Of a stretch of DNA of 64,000 bases, positions 58,925-64,000 are shown piece by piece. Position 1 is the first letter of the stretch; the number at the start of each line of letters is the position of its first letter. Under the pieces are notes generated by a model. That model saw only the letters and a program-made list of their open reading frames with translations. It was not told the origin of the DNA and did not search any database. Where the stretch lies: positions 1 to 64,000 of IMG/VR virus record IMGVR_UViG_3300044470_000379; one strand, given 5' to 3'. The position numbers were made by a program, and so were the translations under genes. This DNA is from a virus.

Positions 58925-59631
58925 ATTTTGAACTCCGCCACTCGCTGCAAATGCGATAAGAAGTCGTCATGGGGCAAATCGCGCTTGGCATACTGACAGA
59001 ATTGGCAGCACGAAACAACATTTGAAAAAAGGTACCCCCTTGTGTTGTCCTTGCGATCTACCCCGTTGGCTTGTAACACACCATCTTTATCCGCTCGGCT
59101 GGCGCTGGGCTCCTTGCCACAGTAGTAACACGGCTTGCTAATGAGTGTGTAAAACAGGTCATTTGTTAGTGCCCATATGTATCCCTTCCGTTTGGCGGTG
59201 TTTTTGTATTTTTCAAGGATGCTGTGTTTGGCTGCGTCTCCGGGTTGGCACCCTCGTCTGGCCTTTTCTCGCTGTAAACACCCACAACTTTGTGTATTTC
59301 CGGTCACTAAATTGCTGCTGCAAACTTCACATTCTGTCCCACATTCGCAGCGTACTTTCCAAGGTACGCCGTTCGTTTTAGCTGGCTTGCCTGTATCTCC
59401 CACAACCACAAGTCTCCCAAACTTACGCCCCAGCAAATTCTTACGCCTATTTTCACGTGTCCTTTCCCTTTGCCAGCATCCACAACTTTGCGAGCGGCCC
59501 TGTAATAGGTTTCCAATACGGACACTGCGCTCATTACCGCAGTCGCATCTCACTATTGCGTATGCTCGGGTTAAAGCCTTCGGAGGAAGCCCCACAACCG
59601 TTAAACGCCCAAATTTCTGGTTTAATTTCAC
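58912..59631 (-). CDS. HNH homing endonuclease with two zinc modules (239 aa)
   Basis: From GTG 59631 (GAGAGG upstream) it shows NQKFGRLTVVG...CDCGNE...SCGC and RKFGRLVVVGD...CECGTE...SCGC, a linker (KYKNTAKRKGYIWAL), then PCYYCGKEPS, ANGVDRKDNTRGYLF and CCQFCQYAKRDL. This is the intact reference copy for the broken genes at 35822 and 37249. It is AT-rich relative to the tail genes. It is the first gene of the minus-strand block and is divergent from the primase gene. Confidence 0.85.
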   Translation of the reverse strand: MKLNQKFGRLTVVGLPPKALTRAYAIVRCDCGNERSVRIGNLLQGRSQSCGCWQRERTRENRRKNLLGRKFGRLVVVGDTGKPAKTNGVPWKVRCECGTECEVCSSNLVTGNTQSCGCLQREKARRGCQPGDAAKHSILEKYKNTAKRKGYIWALTNDLFYTLISKPCYYCGKEPSASRADKDGVLQANGVDRKDNTRGYLFSNVVSCCQFCQYAKRDLPHDDFLSHLQRVAEFKIWQK

Positions 59632-59777
59632 CGTGAACTACCTCTCTATACAAAACTAAAAATCATCAAACCGCATTTAACTATCAGATTGCTGCTCATC
59701 TTAAATACCGTAAACCAAGCTCTCCATAGTATTAGTCAGCAGCAAGTGCCCTTCTGGCTTGATCACCAGAAGTTTGC

Positions 59778-59802
59778 GGGGGTTGGCCTCTCCCCAACCC
59801 CC
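59778..59802 (+). promoter_or_regulatory. Leader hairpin before the primase-helicase gene (possible attenuator)
   Basis: GGGGGTTGG and CCAACCCCC form a perfect 9-bp stem with a seven-base loop, followed by TTTCTC and directly by the AGGAG ribosome site of the gene at 59818. It may act as an attenuator or shield the ribosome site. The remaining part of 59632-59777 is AT-rich and should hold the divergent promoters, but no clean box pair is seen. Confidence 0.5.
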
Positions 59803-59817
59803 TTTCTCAGGAGAGTA

Positions 59818-62787
59818 ATGGAAAATCAGATCGAAACCATCACACCCGCCGACAAGCAGTTGGAAGAGATAAAGTCCGGTGCGCGAATCCTTTTCAATCC
59901 CAAGCAACTGGTTGAGGTGCGAATACGTCTCTGGGACGGCTATTGGCGCGGGTTCTATTTTAACGACCATGAACGCATGGCACAAGTTGTCTATCAACTT
60001 GATCAAGACTCCCGAATTCAAAGCATCTATTACGTTTTCAACGAAATCGACCAAAAGCTGGCCGAGTATCGGCAAAAATGCGGGTGTGACAAGTGCATCC
60101 GCGGCGGGCTGATCGTTGCCAATCCCACAGACGAACAGGTCGAGAAAATCCTCACCGGACCCACGCAGCACCTTACGGAAAATGATGATGTGAAGAATAT
60201 TCGATGGATATTCATCGACGTGGACACCATGAGAGCCAAGGGCTTCGAGCATGAAAGCTCCACGGCAGAAGAAAAGCGGGAAACCCAAAAAGTAGCGCAG
60301 CGAATCATTAAATACCTTGACTCCAAGGGCTGGCCGAACGCCTTGCTGGCGGATAGCGGCAACGGATACCATATCCTGCCGAGGATCAATCAGGGCAACA
60401 CACAGACCAACATTGAGTTGCTGGTGGATTGCCTAAGGGCCTTGACTAAATTCAACAGCGACGCCGCCAAGGTTGACGATGCGGTTTTTAACCCGGCGAG
60501 ACTGACTCGTGCCTATGGCACAACCACGCGCAAAGGCACAAGCACTGAACAGCGGCCGTATCGCCGCAACCGCATAATTCCCCCTCAGGGGGCAATTTCG
60601 GTTGTACAGTTCGACCAGATTTTGGAGCTTGGCGGGTGCGCCCCCAAGGCGGAAAAGGCCCGTGGAGAAATGCCGCTTGTCCTCCCGGATTTCGACCCGC
60701 AAGACTTTTTTGACTACTACGCCAAACTGAACGCCTTCCATATCACGGGCGAAACCACCTGGCAGGGCAAGCCCATCAAAGTCACTGACATATGCATTAC
60801 CGCTGGCCACAAGCACACGGGAAGCGGCCTTACGGGCTTCATCATTGGGGACACCTTCGGTTACCATTGTTTCAGCGACGACTGCACGGGCGTCACAATT
60901 GCTGATGTACTGCGCAGGCTGAACGAGGAATACGACCCCTACCCCCACTCGATCTGGCCGGACGACAGCCTCAACTGGGCGAACATCGACGCTGCGGAAG
61001 AAGCGGTAATAGAAGACGCAAAAACGTTTGCGGCGGAGGAGATATCGGATGAGCCCGATAAGCCCGCCCTCGCCACGCCTTCCCGGAGCGAAGACACGGA
61101 AGAGGTGGAGATTAGCAACCAAGCCGTAGCCGGAGACGCCAGTGACGAGGCTGTCATCAAGATTGCTCCCCCCCAAAAAGACAAGAAAAAGAAGAAACTC
61201 AAGCCCGGCGAGAAAAAGCGCCTCAAGAGCGCGCTTCCCAATGAATTGACATGCCAGATCATCGCGATGGTTCTGGAAGACCCCGTGAATACTGCACCTG
61301 ATTTTCTTGCCGTCATCGAAAAGTTGCGCCAAGTGGAAAGTCTCGTCAAGATTCGCATCGCGGCGGTGCTGGATGCGATCTTCCAGTACTACGGGGCCTA
61401 TAAGAAGCTTCCGAATAGGGTGCAACTCAAAGACTACCTCCTCAATGACACGGATTTCTCCAACGCGAGTGGCATGAAGGAGCTATTGGAGTTCGTTGAT
61501 GGGGTGAAATTCGACCCCGGCCGGACCTTTGCGGTCACGGCCCGAAGACTGTTTCAAGAAATCGACTATATCGACGAAAAGGTCGCTTGGCTGACAGGCT
61601 GGGACTACCTCAAAAACGAAGAGTTGGCTGTCGCCGACCGCATGGATATAGCCAAGCAAATCATGGTGGGGCGCTGGCAGTCCACCATCAATACAAGCCC
61701 CGAACTTCGTGCCGAACCTTGGCAGCGTTCCGCTTATGAAATCTTCGAGAGCTTCCAGTTGGATGTGCGGGGAAGCAATGATAGGCGGAAATTCAAAACC
61801 GGATTTCCCACCATCGACAACTCAGGCATGAACGTTGGGCTCGATGGTGAGCGTTTTATCGGTGTCTATGGCCCCGCGGGGAGCCGCAAATCGACCACGG
61901 TCCTGTCCTTGGCGATGAACTTCGCCCGGCAGGGGAAGCACGGGTTGTTTCTCGCCGGGGAGCATCTGCGCATGAAAGTCCTAAAGAGGCTTACTTTGAT
62001 GTACGCCTACCATCTCCGGGACAATCCGGAGGTGGGCCTGCTTCCTACCCTCTCGGGCTGGGAGGGGTTGAACTGCGTTGCGACAGAAGATGATCTGGTA
62101 AAGCTGAACATCGTCCTTAACGAACTCTACAACATGACCGCGGTGCCGGGGCTTCTGCAAGTCCAGAACATCAACAACCTAACTCGTGGATCGGAGGATA
62201 AGTGGGCGGCCATTGAGGGTTATATTGAAGCCTCTTTCCAAAAAATGCCCTATGACTTCGTTGTGATTGACCCCCTCGACAGCGTTATGCCAGTAAGCGG
62301 CTTGGGAGAAAGCCACTGGATCGAATGTGCGGAAATGCTGGAGCGGCTGTTTGACTTTAGCCGAGACTTTCACGGAAACGAAGAGCGCGGCAGGGGCATG
62401 CTGATTTTGGGCACAGCCCAGTTTAATTCCAAGGCACGCCGAGAGATTGAAAAAGTCCAACAGAAGAACGAAGGCCCCGATAAATACTACGACGATCTTG
62501 AGGCTTTGATGAAGCAGGACAGCTTCATCCAGTATTTCACCACCATAGGGCAGAAATGCGACCTAGCCATTGGCGTCTGCCCGTATATTAAAAATGGCAG
62601 CCGTGGCATGCTTATACAGGGTCGCCAGCGGGACGGCGGGAATTTTAACAGCCTAGAGTTTCAAATTGACGAGAACTCCAACTTAATGATCGAAGCCGAA
62701 GACGGTTTTCTGGTGAAAAGGGTCAATCCCGAGCAGCTTGTTCAGGAACGGATCATGCCGCTGGATTCCTATGATGAAGGGCTATGA
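59818..62787 (+). CDS. Primase-helicase fusion (989 aa)
   Basis: ATG 59818 has AGGAG seven bases before it; the frame open from 59689 runs through the leader hairpin and is dropped. Residues 80-320 are an archaeo-eukaryotic primase-type domain: RWIFIDVDT (Asp134, Asp136) and LADSGNGYHIL (180-187). A zinc-like CGCDKC lies at 88-93. After a charged linker (about 400-470) comes a RecA/DnaB-type ATPase with GPAGSRKST (Walker A near 684-692) and DFVVIDPLDS (Walker B near 812). It would unwind and prime phage DNA. Confidence 0.82.
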   Translation: MENQIETITPADKQLEEIKSGARILFNPKQLVEVRIRLWDGYWRGFYFNDHERMAQVVYQLDQDSRIQSIYYVFNEIDQKLAEYRQKCGCDKCIRGGLIVANPTDEQVEKILTGPTQHLTENDDVKNIRWIFIDVDTMRAKGFEHESSTAEEKRETQKVAQRIIKYLDSKGWPNALLADSGNGYHILPRINQGNTQTNIELLVDCLRALTKFNSDAAKVDDAVFNPARLTRAYGTTTRKGTSTEQRPYRRNRIIPPQGAISVVQFDQILELGGCAPKAEKARGEMPLVLPDFDPQDFFDYYAKLNAFHITGETTWQGKPIKVTDICITAGHKHTGSGLTGFIIGDTFGYHCFSDDCTGVTIADVLRRLNEEYDPYPHSIWPDDSLNWANIDAAEEAVIEDAKTFAAEEISDEPDKPALATPSRSEDTEEVEISNQAVAGDASDEAVIKIAPPQKDKKKKKLKPGEKKRLKSALPNELTCQIIAMVLEDPVNTAPDFLAVIEKLRQVESLVKIRIAAVLDAIFQYYGAYKKLPNRVQLKDYLLNDTDFSNASGMKELLEFVDGVKFDPGRTFAVTARRLFQEIDYIDEKVAWLTGWDYLKNEELAVADRMDIAKQIMVGRWQSTINTSPELRAEPWQRSAYEIFESFQLDVRGSNDRRKFKTGFPTIDNSGMNVGLDGERFIGVYGPAGSRKSTTVLSLAMNFARQGKHGLFLAGEHLRMKVLKRLTLMYAYHLRDNPEVGLLPTLSGWEGLNCVATEDDLVKLNIVLNELYNMTAVPGLLQVQNINNLTRGSEDKWAAIEGYIEASFQKMPYDFVVIDPLDSVMPVSGLGESHWIECAEMLERLFDFSRDFHGNEERGRGMLILGTAQFNSKARREIEKVQQKNEGPDKYYDDLEALMKQDSFIQYFTTIGQKCDLAIGVCPYIKNGSRGMLIQGRQRDGGNFNSLEFQIDENSNLMIEAEDGFLVKRVNPEQLVQERIMPLDSYDEGL

Positions 62788-64000
62788 GTAGAGAGAACAA
62801 AGACGAAGGATTTGCAAAAATCCGGAACGGCATAAATAAGCATATCAAGGAAGGCAAGCTTCATCCCTTTGATCTTGGCATCTATCTCTGGCTGCACCTG
62901 AACTGCAACTGGAAGACTGGGGTGTGCCGACAAACGGCCCTTGGTATCGCGCTCAATGGATTCAACGACGCGGGCTTAAAAGAGACAATTCAAAAGTCAC
63001 TCCGCAGGCTCCGGAAGCACGGATACATCAACTACCCGAAGGGGGTTGGTAAGCGGGGTGGATACCTAATCGTAATTCATAAATTTGAACCCTCGGCACT
63101 GAGGGGATACCGCATAAACGCTTGGTTCTACACGGATAAAGTGGAACCACGGTTGGAGGAAATAAACGGTGGCAGCCACGGTAAAGCAGACGGTGAAGCC
63201 GCGGTCGAAGCAGCGGTGGATGCGCTAGTGGAGGAACAGCAGAGACACAGTGAGGACACAGTGGAGGCACCTATTCCAGACGTTCCAGACCTCCAAACTT
63301 CCAGACCGGCCAGACCTGCCACACTCCCCGTTGTTGTTGAGAGTGAAAATTCCCCCGAGGAAACAACGGATCAACCGATGGAATCTCAAAAGCCAGAAAC
63401 CGTTCAATGGTCGGACGATAGGTGGGTCGATCCAAAAGCTGGGAAGTTCCAAGACCGTAAAGCAATTCCCTATAGACCCAACCGGCGGGCAACCGAGGAG
63501 AAAAAGCAGCCCATTCACACCCCCCTGTCGGCGCGTAGGGATGCTTGGACACCCGCGGATCGCCTCGCGGACCAGTTTTTCGACCAACTAGGTAAGTTGA
63601 GCAAGTTCAAGGATGATTTTGAGAATGGTCTTTGGTCGGTCCCGCTGAGGGACTTGCTCAACAAAGGCACAACCTATGAACACATTTCCCAGTGCATTAG
63701 GTGGGCCTTGCTGGATTCCGCCTTTTGGGTGGAGGCCGTCAACAAAGCCGTGAGTAAAGGCCCCGTAAAGATGTTTGTCGATAACTTCTCCAAGATCGAA
63801 AGCGCCCGCGAGGGGGAGTCCAAGGCTGGTGCCCTGCGCAAAAAGAAGATCGCGGAAATCAAAAACGAGGGCAAGGCCCAGTACCGTCAAGATGGCGGAG
63901 CATTCAAGACCGGAGACGAGGCCGTATGCTGCGACTGCGGCAAGACCGGGGCCAACGCCGAGGGGTTCCCCCGGTGCCAAGACTGCTTGAACAAGTTCGG
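62784..64000 (+). CDS. Winged-helix replication protein, partial at window end (at least 405 aa)
   Basis: The frame starts at ATG 62784, overlapping the helicase stop (ATGA) with GAAGGG before it, and remains open to the window edge. Residues 15-110 look like a winged helix: LHPFDLGIYLWLHLN, CRQTALGIALN, and LKETIQKSLRRLRKHGYI. A long acidic, Pro-rich linker follows, then a helical domain and a zinc knuckle (CCDCGKTG...CQDC). The layout (winged helix, linker, C-terminal domain) fits a replication initiator or helicase loader acting with the upstream gene. Confidence 0.65.
   Translation, partial: MSRENKDEGFAKIRNGINKHIKEGKLHPFDLGIYLWLHLNCNWKTGVCRQTALGIALNGFNDAGLKETIQKSLRRLRKHGYINYPKGVGKRGGYLIVIHKFEPSALRGYRINAWFYTDKVEPRLEEINGGSHGKADGEAAVEAAVDALVEEQQRHSEDTVEAPIPDVPDLQTSRPARPATLPVVVESENSPEETTDQPMESQKPETVQWSDDRWVDPKAGKFQDRKAIPYRPNRRATEEKKQPIHTPLSARRDAWTPADRLADQFFDQLGKLSKFKDDFENGLWSVPLRDLLNKGTTYEHISQCIRWALLDSAFWVEAVNKAVSKGPVKMFVDNFSKIESAREGESKAGALRKKKIAEIKNEGKAQYRQDGGAFKTGDEAVCCDCGKTGANAEGFPRCQDCLNKF

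Noticed and set aside
1-64000. Genome-wide recoding of TAG as a sense codon
   Set aside because: Several ordinary genes end in TAG with nonsense or another stop soon after (5115, 22299, 39039, 43906, 58912), and long virion genes have no internal TAG. Only the cases at 37576 and 15471 fit read-through.

Overview
The window is part of a large tailed-phage genome with a contractile tail (myovirus type). From about 9.4 to 59 kb nearly all genes are on the minus strand and encode virion tail parts. Read in the direction of transcription, they are: tail assembly proteins (59-55.1 kb), tape measure (55.0-51.6), a tail protein with a lytic transglycosylase domain (51.6-50.1), a LysM-less tail/baseplate protein (50.1-49.0), a baseplate hub (49.0-46.3), a spike (46.3-43.9), a 1063-aa structural protein (43.0-39.8), wall-cleaving enzymes (RlpA-like, SleB-like; 39.7-37.9), then fibre and adhesin proteins (35.3-23.5), a glycosyltransferase, and the baseplate J and I proteins (20.2-12.7). 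No bacterial chromosomal genes are seen. At 59.8-64.0 kb the strand switches to a primase-helicase and a winged-helix replication protein that runs off the window end.

The left end (0.3-9.3 kb, minus strand) is an accessory region of small genes with overlapping starts and stops. They include several zinc-binding mini-proteins, one of them a YacG-type gyrase inhibitor homologue, a small membrane protein, an ADP-ribosyltransferase-like protein, a secreted protein, and a 665-aa protein with lysozyme-like and DUF4259-like parts. Two RNA genes stand out. One is a circularly permuted (two-piece) tmRNA at about 4.75-5.06 kb, with its own terminator. The other is a tRNA-like gene at 1463-1535 whose anticodon reads CTA, that is, an amber suppressor. 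Permuted tmRNA is known from Alphaproteobacteria, some Betaproteobacteria and Cyanobacteria, so a host from such a group is an inference.

The third theme is mobile endonucleases. About fifteen intact, split or decayed GIY-YIG and HNH homing endonuclease genes, plus one IscB (RuvC/HNH nuclease, ancestor-type relative of Cas9) with IS200/IS605-like hairpin ends, sit between consecutive virion genes. Most join their neighbours through ATGA or TAATG overlaps, so they are embedded in the operon without breaking it. One HNH gene (37249-37842) is whole except for a single in-frame TAG, and the baseplate J gene ends in a TAG that is followed in the same frame by a GIY-YIG endonuclease. With the CTA tRNA this makes a testable amber read-through hypothesis. 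Ordinary gene ends use TAA, TGA and TAG alike, so the genome is not recoded as a whole.

All calls come from reading the sequence and family motifs; no database search was run.
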